The notes: a model not told the origin generated them from the letters alone. Shown: positions 22,383 through 33,335, numbered from the stretch's first letter. The stretch is DNA of 64,000 nt from Mesostigma viride (GCA_009746045.1 RPFO01001400.1:124001-188000), one strand, 5' to 3'. Translations and numbers: made by a program.

Positions 22383-23798
22383 TTGGGTCCCCAGGTCATC
22401 CTTCTGTCATGGTCAGGTCTGACCTGCCTGCTGCTGACGTTAGGCCAGTGAACACTGTGGGTGCTTCTGACCCTGCTGTCCCTGTGGGTCCTCCTGTACC
22501 AGGTCTCTTACTCAAGTTTCAGGCTAGGCTCCTCAACGTGCCAGTTCCCTTGGCTCAGCCAGCTTGCTTGTTTATGATTGATTCTGGTGCTGGCAGTAAT
22601 TATATTGCTGCATCCCTGGTGCAGGAGTTGAAGTTGCCTGTGTTTGCCCACCCCACGCCTGTCATGGTGCAATATATTCTGATGGCAGGAGAAGTTGCTC
22701 ACCTGGCTACGTGCAGCTCATCTTTCAAGTTTGTTCATCCCAGACTTTGAAAGTGACCGCAGACGTCATTCCACTCACGGCAGCAGATGTGATTTTGGGG
22801 ATCCCCTGGTTGTCTGACACCAATCCTGCTATTTCCTGGCCTGACAGGGTGGTTCAGTTCAAGGATGGGACAGTGTGGGATGCTACCTGTGTGTTGCCAG
22901 GGGGGAGAAGAACAGCCACTGAGTGCTGTTCCACACAGACAGCTGTCAATGATGGCAAGGGAGGGGAAGCAGGTGCGGAAGGGGTGGATCAGGAGCCGAC
23001 TTTGGAGGAGAAACGGGCTGCCCTACTGAAGCATGTGTGGTCTGCCAAGCATACTCTGTCTTATTTGGCCACCTATCCAGTGGAACACATCTTTTTCCTG
23101 CATTTGGTGCCTAATGAGCCTGAGCCTGTTAGTGGTCATTCTGTCAATGCTGTCAGTTCTACTGTCACCACTGAACAACAACAGCAGCATGATGCCTTGT
23201 TGGACAAGTATGGAGCCATCTTTGAGGACAAGATGCCCCAGTATCCTCCTGAGGGACCCATCACACATGTCATCAAGTTGGTAGAGGGTGCTCGTCCTCC
23301 TTTTGTGCCTATGTACAGGATGGGCCCTGCAGAGATGGCAGAGCTGAAGACCATACTTATTGGCCTGTTGGAGGCTGGTCTGATCCTCCCAGCTAACAGT
23401 CCTTTCAGTTCTGGGTGTTTGCTTGTACCCAAGCATGATGGGGGGTGGAGGTTGTGCATTGACTTGCGGGGACTGAACAAGGTGCATGACAGTCAAGTCC
23501 AGGTACCCTCTGCCCAGAATTGATGAGCTGCTGGAGAGGACTGCAGGAGCTGCCTTCTTCACCAAGTTTGACCTCAGGCATGCTTTCTGGCAGATCAGGG
23601 TGGCTACTGAAGACATCCCCAAGACGGCCTTTTCTACTCCATGGGGACAGTTCCAGTGGACAGTAATGCCCATGGGTGCCTCTAACAGTCCTGCCACTAT
23701 GCAGATGTTTGTCAATGCCATCTTTGGCCACCTGACTGGCAATACCCTGCCCCAGATCTCACCTGATCTTCGCAACCCCAGGTTCAAAGACATTGCCC
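22383..23798 (+). pseudogene. pol: pol, gypsy copy 2: protease and N-terminal RT only
   Basis: Protease (IDSGAGSNYI) is intact at its start, but a 2-bp insertion near 22676 shifts the frame. The second part (22711-23523) contains LGIPWL and the RT start through LRGLNKV, then a 4-bp insertion near 23482 shifts again. FDLRHAFWQIRV and the following PMGASNSP region are present, and the sequence stops at the junction near 23798, before YLDD. Confidence 0.88.
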
Positions 23799-24708
23799 AT
23801 GCAATATGTGTGTGGGAAATGTATAACAAACATATATGGAGGTATTCAAACCCATACAGCCTCTAAAACTTATCACCATCACCCTGTGGCAGGTCAACTG
23901 ACTGAGGGAAGCATCTAAGAAGGGTGTTTTAGAAAGGGGCCAGGCCAGGGTCAAGAAAGAGCATGAATAATGCAAAAAGAATGTGCTACACAAGCTAGAA
24001 CGTATATATAAACGTCAAACATCGATAGGAAAACGATGCTTAAGCTTTACCAGGCATGGCTGGCATTACCTTGGCCCAGGCGGTGGCCGCAAAATGGCGC
24101 ATTTCGGCACACCAAAGTTGTGCAGCATGGTCGCTGGATTCGGCGATTTCTGGCCACCCTTGCACGTTTACGACTAAAAATCATCATAAAAAGTACAAAG
24201 AAACCAATATGTCCTTTAAAATACGCCGGAAAGGTATTGCTGTCAACGTTTCTATCGTCCGGCCTGATCGCAGTTTTTTCCAGCAAGAACGCTGCCGACA
24301 CCTATCAAATGGCATTCCCGCGAACCAAAAATTGGCCTGTATCATCTTTAGGACGTATAAAATCAATATCCCAAGTTTGGCCAGAAAATTTGAACGCAAA
24401 CGTAAATGCCATGCGTGGGCGCAAGCCGCCATGGCCAGGTCGTCGTTTTCCGGAATGCACGTTGTACGTGAAAAAGTACCCTGACCCCCTGTACTTTGAC
24501 GGTCTGGAACACCTGTTAAACTTGGTCAAAATATAGCAAACCCTAGTATCATGTTCTGGAGAAACTTATAAACTTTCATTCTTCTCAGCTAAACGTTTCC
24601 TAATTCCCAATGGTATTTTCGCAAACTGGTCCCCCGAGTAGGTGCCGACAAATCGGCTGTAAGTCACTTTTTGGCGGAAAATCGGCAGCAAGACCATTTA
24701 GGGGTTAA
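23799..24708 (+). mobile_element. Dispersed repeat 'R', copy 1, ending in TTAA
   Basis: This roughly 910-bp segment is closely similar to 36141-37073. It begins CATGCAATATGTG at the gypsy breakpoint and ends CCATTTAGGGG-TTAA (24705-24708). The end resembles a terminal inverted repeat next to a TTAA target (see 33336-37069). A 166-codon frame (24036-24536) is open here but not conserved in length in the second copy, so I do not treat it as a gene. Confidence 0.7.
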
Positions 24709-25098
24709 CGCTGTCATTACTAACTTTCCCCGAATAAGTTCTAGTCTTACTAGGAGGGTTGTCATCCCCTGCAGCTGGCACCTCCCCGTGGACTACATCA
24801 TGTCCGAGTGTGGAAGACGCCATCATCCCCTAAATTTAATTATCGTTATATGGAAATAATCTAACACCCATTTCACCGGAAAATTTAATTATCGTAGCTA
24901 CAGGTCTGGTCGCTGGTTACTCCCCGCGAGTAACCAGCGACCATGGTACGATTGTGAGTGAACGTCGACTTTATTCACATTGTGCGGCTCGTGTGTGTTG
25001 CATCGTGACTCAGGTGCCAGGCTGTCATTTCCCTACCACGCCAACTGCGAACGTGCGCACCTGTCCAGCCTACTTCACATAAACAGCTGTAGGAGGTC
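24709..25098. other. Intergenic; contains a strong 16-bp hairpin
   Basis: No coding region is seen. Two TTTAATTATCG motifs flank a short segment that shares about 22 bp, in reverse, with 48037-48058 (TTTTCCGGTGAAATGGGTGT). A perfect inverted repeat lies at 24907-24943. Confidence 0.5.
24907..24943. other. Perfect 16-bp inverted repeat (hairpin)
   Basis: TGGTCGCTGGTTACTC (24907-24922), a 5-nt spacer CCCGC, then GAGTAACCAGCGACCA (24928-24943). The arms match at all 16 positions. No U-run follows and no gene ends here, so its role is unknown. It could be a transposon end pair, a cruciform or a structured RNA. Confidence 0.85.
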
Positions 25099-25154
25099 AT
25101 GCAGCAAGTAGAACAGCTGCTGCGTAGTTGGACATTCGGGCATTCTCGATTGTT

Positions 25155-25700
25155 GTCGGGGTTTCAATTGCCGAACAACTGCGCAAGGATGCAGGAGCTA
25201 TCCTACTACCAGGCGTTCTTGCGGCAGCAGCTGCTGCGCAAGTTCAGGACAGTCGGACAGTCACGTTGCCGAACTGCGCAAGGATGCAGGAGGTGTCCTA
25301 CTACCAGGCGTTCTTGCGGCAGCAGCTGCTGCTCAAGTTCAGGACAGTCGGACAGTCACGTTGCCGAACTGCGCAAGGATGCAGGAGCTGTCCTACTATA
25401 TACCAGGCGTTCTTGCGGCAGCAGCTGCTGCTCAAGTTCACCTGGGACAGTCGGACAGTCACGTTGCCGAACTGTGCAAGGATGCAGGAGGTGTCCTACT
25501 ATACCAGGCGTTCTTGCGGCAGCAGCTGCTGCTCAAGTTCAGGACAGTCGGACAGTCACGTTGCCGAACTGCGCAAGGATGCAGGAGGTGTCCTACTACC
25601 AGGCGTTCTTGCAGCAGCAGCTGCTGCTCAAGTTCAGGACAGTCGGACAGTCACGTTGCCGAACTGCGCAAGGATGCAGGAGCTGTCCTACTACCACTGA
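25155..25700 (+). repeat. 95-bp minisatellite, about 6 units, open in several frames
   Basis: The block GCGCAAGGATGCAGGAG recurs at 25181, 25276, 25371, about 25474, 25571 and 25666. Spacing is 95 bp with two slightly longer units caused by small insertions. Because 95 is not a multiple of three, a single frame cycles through three different peptide readings. No stop codon occurs in the forward frame 25099-25839. Flanking sequence (AACAGCTGCTGC near 25110 and 25720) resembles part of the unit. Confidence 0.88.
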
Positions 25701-26038
25701 GGCGGCATATTGTGTTGAACAGCTGCTGCTCAATCAAGTTGGACAGTTCGGGAATGTACTGTCAAGGCTTCGAATTGTAAAAGCGGCCAATCATCAGTTG
25801 ATGGAACTGCGCAAGCATGCAGTTGTACGCAGCAGTTGAATTCAAATGCAGGTTTCAAATTGAACGGGTTTGAAGACCTCGGGACAGGCTCCGCAGGCAA
25901 GCGATAGTGAAGGCACCCTGTTTCTAGGGTAAACGTCGAAAGCAGTCAGTTTGATTTTGCCAGCTAATAGCCGGCAATGTGAAGTATATTGTTACTAGCA
26001 ATCTAGTTGGAGTGCGGAGCTGTGGTGGGTTCGTTTTG

Positions 26039-28253
26039 ATGGCTGGTTTGGAGGAAGCCGGCATGGCCGAGCAAGACGGTCACGCTGGCCAGAAAGCTGC
26101 ACCCGATAGGGCGAATGTTTCCAAGCCGACCGTCGTCAATGACACGTCCAATGCTGAGAATGGAGTAGAGAAGGAAGGGGGTCGCATGGCAGACATTGAC
26201 GCGATGAAAAAGCTGCTGGAATCGACTGATTGCAGTGGCGACGTCGCCATGCGGGACTTCTCAGCTCGATATGTGCGCGTAGATGAGGTCGGTTCTGAGA
26301 AGGCTTCAGAGGGCTCCGCCTCTGGCACAGCTACCGCAGGGTCTGGCTCTACTCCTGCGTACAACGCCTCGGCAGGAGATGTGCAGGTGGAGCACGATCC
26401 TTCCCATCAAATCCTGGCGGGCGACAAGGAGGGCAGTGTGCCGATGGGCCTTCCGGTCACGGCGGCGGCCTCCACGGTCGACGACTTCGCTCCTGGTGGG
26501 AGGCTTTATCAGGTTGGTTTAAACGCAAATATCACTCCTTGACTTCATCTGCATTGGCTTGTTATTACTGGGCTTTTGTTGCATGCTTGTTCATCCACAT
26601 GTTCACTTGTGCTGTGCTTGTTTGCTTGTCGTGGACTAGGCTGAAATAGTTGTACATGCATGGTTTAAATGCAAATATCACTCCTTGACTTCATCTGCAT
26701 TGGCTTGTTATTACTGGGCTTTTGTTGCATGCTTGTTCATCCACATGTTCACTTGTGCTGTGCTTGTTTGCTTGTCGTGGACTTGTTAGGCTGAAATAGT
26801 TGTACATGCATGTGCAGCCACCTTCAGTCATGGGCATTGTTTGGCAGTATTCTTGCCTTGTGAATGAATGCATGAACCGTAAGGCAGGGTGAATGACGGA
26901 AGCAAGTCGCGTTCCCATGTTTGATGCTATGGATGTAAACTTCCTGCAGGGAATGGCCAAGTGGACAGACAAGCAGGGCGAACATTGTGTGCGCGTCGGG
27001 GACATCGTGACGGTGCCAAAGCCTCTGCCTGACCCAGTATGCGTCGTTGTGATGGTGCTTGAAGGCCACGGTTTCATGCTGGCCGCCATCAATAATGGAA
27101 CTGCAAGCAGGGTGGCTGGCATGTGTGCCGCCAACAAGCTCAAACTTCAGCACCGCTACATCTGGATGCGATGTCACCAAGGCCAGACACAGTTCCGTGT
27201 GTGCCGTACGTTCGGAAAACTGAAAAAGTAGTCGACCATGTGTACGGCAGTCTGGCAGTGTCTTCCATTCTCCAGTGCCGCTCGGAATTGGCAAATTTTA
27301 CTGCTGCTGACGGTGCAAAGAATGCGGTGAGCACAGTAGTTGCGAGTCTGGGGCAACCCCTGGGCATCAACAACGTTCATGAATATGACGCGGTCACGAA
27401 AGTTGATGCAGGTGTGCTGACCTCAGCGAAGAAGGCTGCGCCGCCATCGAAGCAAAAGTCATCCTCCGCTGACCCAAAGCCGGGCACGGCATCCAAGGGG
27501 AAGGAAAACGTAGCACCAGCTAAGCGCCAGAAGACCGGGATGGCTGCAGGGCAGGCAGCACCCCTGGCTCCGGCAAAGAAGGCTGCATCCGCTCCAAAGG
27601 AACCTGCCTGTGGGGCCTTGGCCCGCTCCGGAAAGGGAGATGGTGTTTCGATGGCTGACCTCAAGGCCTTGTTGGCGGAGCAGGTCCTCAAGAGCCAGGA
27701 GGCCATGGAGGCCATGCAACGTGCACACAAAGCAGAAGTTCAGGCATTGGAGGCCAAGTGCATCGCTGCTGCGCACGATGCGCTTCTGCGCAACCAGGAG
27801 CTGGCATCCAGCCGCCAGCCGCTTCCGCCGCCGCCGCCACCGCTGCGGCTGCCGCCGCCTCCGCCGCCAATGCCATTGCTGCCGCTGCCGCAGCAGCAAG
27901 CGCTGGCACCAGTGTGCCAGCCGCTGGTGCCACCGCCGCCCGAGTTACCACATTTGCAGGTGCTTTGTCAGCAGGTGCTGCAGCTGCAGGAGAAAGTGCA
28001 GCAGCTGAGTGACTCGCAACCAACAAAACAGCCATGCAAGAGCACTGGGCAAGGCTCTTCATGTCATGCCGACCATGCTGGTCGTTTCGCAGAATTGCTA
28101 GACGTGTTTGAAGAGAGAGTGCTCAGCATGCCCAATAGCAGAGTGAGAGCACCCCTCATGCTGTCCCATGGTTGCCCTGTGCACTCGCACCGCAGCTGCA
28201 CGTGTGAACGCGATGCATGCCATGGTGGATGGGCATATCCGCAATGGCATTAG
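26039..28253 (+). CDS. Unrecognised two-exon gene with Pro-rich and coiled-coil C-terminal half (one apparent frameshift)
   Basis: Exon 1 ends at 26512 (CAG|GTTGG) and exon 2 starts at 26950 (CTGCAG|GGA); both are in phase 0. The start is uncertain: ATG 25979, 26039 or 26063. Exon 1 encodes an acidic, Ser/Ala/Gly-rich region. Exon 2 begins GMAKWTDKQGEHCVRVGDIVTV, an adaptor-like fold I cannot name. The frame then stops at 27231, while a strongly coding-like frame continues from about 27150 to 28253, so one base is probably lost or gained near 27150-27200. The second part has a basic KENVAPAKRQKT patch and a predicted coiled coil (ADLKALLAEQVLKSQEAMEAM to LLRNQEL). A poly-Pro stretch, a second short coiled coil (LQVLCQQVLQLQEKVQQL) and a Cys/His-rich end (HSHRSCTCERDACHGG) follow. 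Nuclear location is only a guess from the basic patch. Confidence 0.6.
26516..26812 (+). repeat. About 147-bp tandem duplication filling the intron
   Basis: GGTTTAAACGCAAATATC at 26516 recurs as GGTTTAAATGCAAATATC at about 26662, and both copies continue to GTTGTACATGCATG. The first unit starts 3 bases after the donor at 26512/26513, so almost the whole intron is one duplicated block. This recalls the donor-anchored duplications in the first gene. Confidence 0.85.
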
Positions 28254-29085
28254 TTAAATAATTAATTAATTAATTAATTAATTAATTAATTAATTAATTA
28301 ATTAATTAATTAGACGCGCGCTCGGGCCGTTGGGGAGTCACGGAGCCCCGATGGATATGGATGGATGGATGGATGGATGGATGGATGGATGGATGGATGG
28401 ATGGATGGATGGATGGATGGATGGATGGATGGATGGATGGATGGATGGATGGATGGATGGATGGATGGATGGATGGATGGATGGATGGATGGATGGATGG
28501 ATGGATGGATGGATGGATGGATGGATGGATGGATGGATGGATGGATGGATGGATGGATGGATGGATGGATGGATGGATGGATGGATGGATGGATGGATGG
28601 ATGGATGGATGGATGGATGGATGGATGGATGGATGGATGGATGGATGGATGGATGGATGGATGGATGGATGGATGGATGGATGGATGGATGGATGGATGG
28701 ATGGATGGATGGATGGATGGATGGATGGATGGATGGATGGATGGATGGATGGATGGATGGATGGATGGATGGATGGATGGATGGATGGATGGATGGATGG
28801 ATGGATGGATGGATGGATGGATGGATGGATGGATGGATGGAATCATGGATGGATGGATGGATGGATGGATGGATGGATGGATGGATGGATGGATGGATGG
28901 ATGGATGGATGGATGGATGGATGGATGGATGGATGGATGGATGGATGGATGGATGGATGGATGGATGGATGGATGGATGGATGGATGGATGGATGGATGG
29001 ATGGATGGATGGATGGATGGATGGATGGATGGATGGATGGATGGATGGATGGATGGATGCAAACAGTCCTACCGGTCTAGTTGTT
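28254..29085 (-). mobile_element. 3' end of 'V' element family with a hugely expanded ATGG array
   Basis: Read on the minus strand: a CAAACAGTCCTACCGGTCTA block (reverse of 29059-29083), a CCAT array, a GTGACTCCCCAACG block and an ATTA tail (28254-28312). The same module at 38520-38630 has only about four ATGG units. This copy has about 700 bp of ATGG (28361-29060), one interruption (AATC near 28841), and otherwise perfect units. The long frames on both strands (MDGW and IHPS repeats) are repeat artefacts. Confidence 0.85.
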
Positions 29086-29880
29086 TATTGTGACAGGAGC
29101 ATGACAGTTGCATTGTGAAATGTATGTGGGATGGCACCAAATGTATATGGTTGTCTTCTTGACGTGTATCATGGACATTATATAATAAACACTGGGCATA
29201 TGTATTACGCTACCTAATAAACTTGTCCAACGGTCCCATGCTAGCTGCCAAGCAGCATGACCTCCGCATGTCGATGGTGTCCATGGTATTTTCAGATAGT
29301 TGTTCGATGTGCCCTCTGGCTTGTAAGGAAATCTAGATACTTATCACAGCACTTGTCTAGCACATGACCCGGTCTTGCACGTTGGCTTAGCACACCTCCC
29401 CCGGCCATGCATTCAGTGAACTTGAATTCCTTGAAAGAGGCTGTGCGCCATGATGGACGGCTGTCACCGTCACTGCTCGACCTGTTACGCACACACGCGA
29501 TGCATGCATGGGGCAACGGGCGTTAGCCGAACTGCCAGGGGGATAAGGCTTGAGAGGGTAAGAGAGGAGTGATCGTGTAGTACTAGTAGCGACTATATAC
29601 ACAGTATCTGAGCATCCAAACAAGGTCTAGCTGCATCCCTGGTCAAAATTTAATAAACCAAAAAAATTCTAATATACTTAAAAAAATCAGCCCAGTTTGG
29701 TTGTCTCCTCATTATGGAGTTGGCTGGTCTTGGGATGATTTACTCTGTCCACGACTGTTTTGCTGTAAAGCCTAGGATTTGGTTTCTCCCAGGGTGATAT
29801 GGGAGTTGGCTGGTCTGAGGACATGTTTCAGGGACTGAAAAACCTTACTGATGTTTGACCTCGGGGTGTTACACTGTCAG
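29086..29880. other. Intergenic, no gene recognised
   Basis: There are short AT-rich patches (29640-29690 has A-runs) and sequence that begins to resemble the copia remnant at about 29690 (repeated GAGTTGGCTGGTCT at 29717 and 29801). No open frame with recognisable motifs was found. Confidence 0.4.
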
Positions 29881-30920
29881 ATGTGATATGGATCTGTGCA
29901 CGAGGTAGCCCAAGGTTGGCTCCACGGTGTGGTGCCTTATTCAGCCTGGGTGGGGTTTTCTTCTCAGTGCCTCTATCATCTGATGCTTATGTGTACCCTG
30001 CAATGATGGTTGCTTCATGGTTATCAGTATGGTTGTTCCTGAATGAGTTTCAGCCTGACATGTACAGTTTGTATGTGAGGGTTGATCTGTGCTCTGGATA
30101 AGGGCATATGTGGCAGGCTGAAGGACCTACGAGAGGGGATCTGGACAATCTAGCCTAAGAATAACATTACGGTGTTTGCTGGATTTGCTTCAGATATGTA
30201 TCCCTTGGTCCTTGCCACTAGAGATGTTAGTGCTTATCACGACATGTCCCAAGTTGAGAGGCATGTGGGCGTGGTTTGTTAGCTGCCACCTGTGGGCCCT
30301 ATCATTGATGATGCACAGCAGAATGCCTGATGAGGTGCTAAGGATGAGAAGCCTCGATCGTCATAGCCCAGTTGGTGGAGAGTACCCCTGATCTGATTTT
30401 GTCTGGGATTGACTTTGCCCAGCCTAACACCTTGGAGATCTTTGTTGACAGTTCCATGGATGCTCGCCAGGTCACTAAGGTCAGGGGGAGATCTGCTGCT
30501 CTGTTTGCTTTCTATCAGAGCAGGGCAAGTTTGTTCAGCTGGTACAGCAGACTGCAGAAGAGGGTCTGTATCAGTTCAGATGTGGCAGAGTGCAGGGCCA
30601 TATGTGGGGGATCCAGTCCAGTTTGTACAAAAAGCTGGACTCAGCTGGCTTCAGTTACCCCTTGGTCCTTGCAGATGGAGACGTTGTTGCTAACAGACAG
30701 CACGGGTATGGTCCAGTTTGTTCACAAGCAGCTGGCCAGGAGCCGAGATCTGGGTTATTTGTTGCTAAAGGAGTTGGCCAGTTTGGTTGACTTGAAGCAT
30801 ATCCCTGGCGAGGAGAACCCTGCTGATGCATTGACCAAGCTGCCACACAAGGCCCCAGCCCAGTACAATGTACTGAGGAAGCTCATGAATGCTGACTGTC
30901 AAGTCGGTCTATCTGTCTAA
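29881..30920 (+). pseudogene. pol: Ty1/copia pol remnant: C-terminal RNase H
   Basis: The frame 30372-30920 shows copia-type RNase H features in order: LEIFVDSSMDA, SWYSRLQKRVCISSDVAECRA, LTDSTGMVQFV and the C-terminal DLKHIPGEENPADALTKLP, followed by a stop at 30918-30920. Upstream (29881-30370) only short broken frames remain, so protease, integrase and RT are missing or too decayed to see. It is a fragment; no matching LTR pair was found. Confidence 0.75.
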
Positions 30921-32280
30921 AAGCTGAGAGCTGGGTGCTTAAGTCTCTGGATATCAGGCTGGGAGCTTGATTGTACATAATCCTGAGCACACCTTGAGGG
31001 GTGAGACATGTCTCTGGTGTGGGAATGTCTGACATTGTCTCTGATGGAGAGATGTCTATCTGGGGTTTTCATCTCAGTCTGAGGTTTCCCCAGATCTGTG
31101 TGGTTTGTGGGCGGGGTTCGATTCCCTGGTGCCGTCTTAAGGCGGAGTTTCACGGACTGGCTGACCCATCCACCATGCTGGTGAGGTGGCGACAGGTCCC
31201 CTGATTTTCCACGGTTGGAATGAGTATAGGAGCTTGTGTTTTGCATGTGCTTCGCGTAGATGTTGTGTCTGGTTCGATAAGGGGCAGCAGACCGGCGCCG
31301 ACTCCCGTCTGGGGGTCAGCAATGTTTTCTGATGAGCTGTTGTGGGTGATCTGTGGGGTTTCGCCTAAGGTCCTGAAGGTTGTACATACTTCTCAAGTTC
31401 TTCACTGAACACCTATGGGCTGCCACAGTTGGCCAACCTCTTGTACATGGGTAACACAACGAGCCTCCCGGGAAGGGATAGGGACTCATTGTAATTTGTT
31501 TGTGCTCCTGAACCAGTATGGGTGCTATGTACATATAATAAGGAATCCAAGCTGACTGTCATGCCCAGTGGGTTGTGACTTGTAGTCGGGGAGGATGTCC
31601 AGGAATCCAAGCTGACTGTCATGCCCAGTGGGTTGTGACTTGTAGTCGGGGAGGATGTCCAGTACCCATTGTGTGTGTTTGTATGTAGACTTGTGTGAGC
31701 TGCTACAGCTCAAGAAAAGAAAGGATTGGAGTTAACGCCAAGCGCATTGGCGTGATCCTGATTCGGCATATCTCTGCGATTCCAGCGACACCGGAACGAG
31801 TTCATTCCGACAAGTATCAAGAAAGTTATGGTGTTCCGACTTCCCGGTCGCGCCCGAGCGCGAGCCGGCTGTTCTTCTAAGTGGTGCGTGAATATGTGCC
31901 GACGACATATGGGGTCGACAGTAATTCCTGGGCTGACAGGAATTAGGTGCTGAACCTACGACGGTATTGGATTACAGTAATACGTCGTACGCAGGAAATA
32001 GGAACCTTAACCTGTGGTCTGTTGGTACCGCAGGCTTAGTCCTGGACTTAGATTGGGTGCAGACGCAATAATCACTGTGGACTGTACTCTGTGGTCACTG
32101 TGCCTGTATGGCAGACCTACTGTATAGGATCTGGACGCTGTACAGGTTGTTAATACTGTACCGGGGGTGTTAATACTGAGCAGGCCTACGAGGCTGCTCA
32201 GGCCTAGCAAAGCACAGTGCACAAGTATATAAAGAATAGGCCAGTGCCAACTGGTTAGATCTCTTGCGAGCTCGTCTCAC
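30921..32280 (+). other. Sequence downstream of the copia remnant, possible LTR-like parts
   Basis: No coding region is seen. Features noted: GGGGTTCGATTCC at 31113-31125 (B-box-like), an exact 60-bp tandem duplication (31542-31661) and a TATATAAAG box at 32226. TATA-box sequence followed by CTCTTGCGAGCTCG could be LTR promoter sequence, but without a second copy in the window I cannot define an LTR. Confidence 0.35.
31542..31661 (+). repeat. 60-bp tandem duplication
   Basis: Two adjacent, apparently identical 60-bp units start GGAATCCAAGCTGACTGTCA at 31542 and 31602 and end in GGGGAGGATGTCCA. Identity over the whole unit implies a recent event. Confidence 0.93.
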
Positions 32281-32514
32281 GTGTGTTGCCTTGACTTGGC
32301 AAACTCGTGTCTAAGCACTCACGTGCACGAGTGCTGTAAGCCTATATTTTTAACCAAGCTCCATTCCAACCATTCTCATGATGAATCTATCCGCGCGCAT
32401 TGGAATCTATCTATCCCTACACATTGCGCTTTAACTCCTTTGGTTTGCACATTAGTAATGAGGATTTGTACGCTGATTTGCCCTATGTTTCCCACACTAT
32501 ACGTCCCTACTCCC

Positions 32515-32864
32515 CTGATTACGGTCATCCGCACGCTGTATGAGGGGTCGACCACTTCGGTGCGCACTCAACACGGCTTTACCCCGCCATGCTCACTGCA
32601 GACCGGCGTCCGTGGCAGGGTTGCGTCCTGTCGCCGTACTGTCTTCGTGGCGATGGCGTCGGTGGTGGAGGCGGTCGCTGACCGCAGTGCTCAGGTCCGC
32701 GTAGGAGAGCGGCGGGAGGTCACCAGCATCCTGCCGGGGTGGCTGGGATGCAATGGTGGCCGTCTGCTCCGCTATCTTGGGGACCTGTGTGGCCAGGGCC
32801 TCGGTGTGGGGCCGGTGATGGCCTCAAGCTTCTTCATGTCAGAGCACGCCGCACTTGCCCTCCA
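32515..32864 (+). pseudogene. LINE reverse-transcriptase fragment (frameshifted)
   Basis: VIRTLYEGSTTSVRT (about 32520-32565) aligns by eye with AIRRLYEGSQAVVRT in the APE-type LINE (57020-57065). It is followed by a GVR-QGCVLSPY-type RT motif split between two frames at about 32612. The rest (VVEAVADRSAQ and beyond) is not recognisable. It is cut off at 32865 by the S repeat. Confidence 0.6.
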
Positions 32865-33335
32865 CCTGGCTATACAATAGCTAGGGCATGGCTTCTCAAC
32901 AGAGAGCGACTCTCTGCATTAGGCAGAGCGTGGCTAAATTCTTCATGCAACATCCATCGGGGTCCCATCATAGGCATGGCATGCAGTTGGCTAAATTCTG
33001 AAGGCGTCATCCATGGGCCCATGGATGACGCCCCGGGGCCATTATGGGCGCGCAGGCCACATGCTAGGCTAAGCCTGACTAATCTACACTACTGTTATAT
33101 ATTCCCTAGACTGAGGTTGCTGCCAGGGGTGGCAGGAGGTGCCTGCCAGGGCTTGTGGTCTGACAACGTGGATGACCGCCCCCCTCCAGTATACCGGCTT
33201 CCCCCCTGCGCTCCGTGCCGGAGCTGAAGGTAGGTCAGCCATAGCTCGCATCGCCGCTGTTGCTGGGCCATGCAGGGTCAAGTCGTCATCCAGCACCGGT
33301 GAAGCGAGTCCGCGAGAGCTTCTTGCGGCATTTAA
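32865..33335 (-). mobile_element. 3' part of ORF1-element copy 1 (S module plus ORF1 C-terminus), left of TTAA insertion
   Basis: Positions 32865-33108 match the S repeat at 40055-40275 and 60685-60920. Positions 33155-33335 match the C-terminal coding part of ORF1 at 40301-40480 (ending GKPVYWRGAVIHV on the minus strand). It stops exactly at the TTAA of GCGGCATTTAA. The matching N-terminal part resumes at 37070 beyond the insertion, so both halves belong to one disrupted element. A 30-bp perfect palindrome (33003-33032) is peculiar to this copy. Confidence 0.75.

Larger units (their letters stand above)
20408..23798 (+). mobile_element. Ty3/gypsy chromovirus, copy 2 internal region, truncated inside RT
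   Basis: It runs parallel to copy 1 from the primer-binding site to GACATTGCCCA (23798), where copy 1 continues with CTTGTGTGACAC but this copy switches abruptly to an unrelated dispersed repeat. RNase H, integrase, chromodomain, the extra ORF and the 3' LTR are missing. It shares most bases with copy 1 but carries its own, different frameshifts. Confidence 0.92.

Noticed and set aside
24036-24536. 166-codon frame in repeat R
   Set aside because: The counterpart in the second R copy is broken and the sequence shows no recognisable domain; probably chance.
25155-25700. CRISPR-like array of regular repeats
   Set aside because: Units are contiguous 95-bp tandem copies without unique spacers, in a eukaryotic context.
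28310-29118. Long MDGW and IHPS repeat proteins on both strands
   Set aside because: Pure ATGG microsatellite read in different phases.
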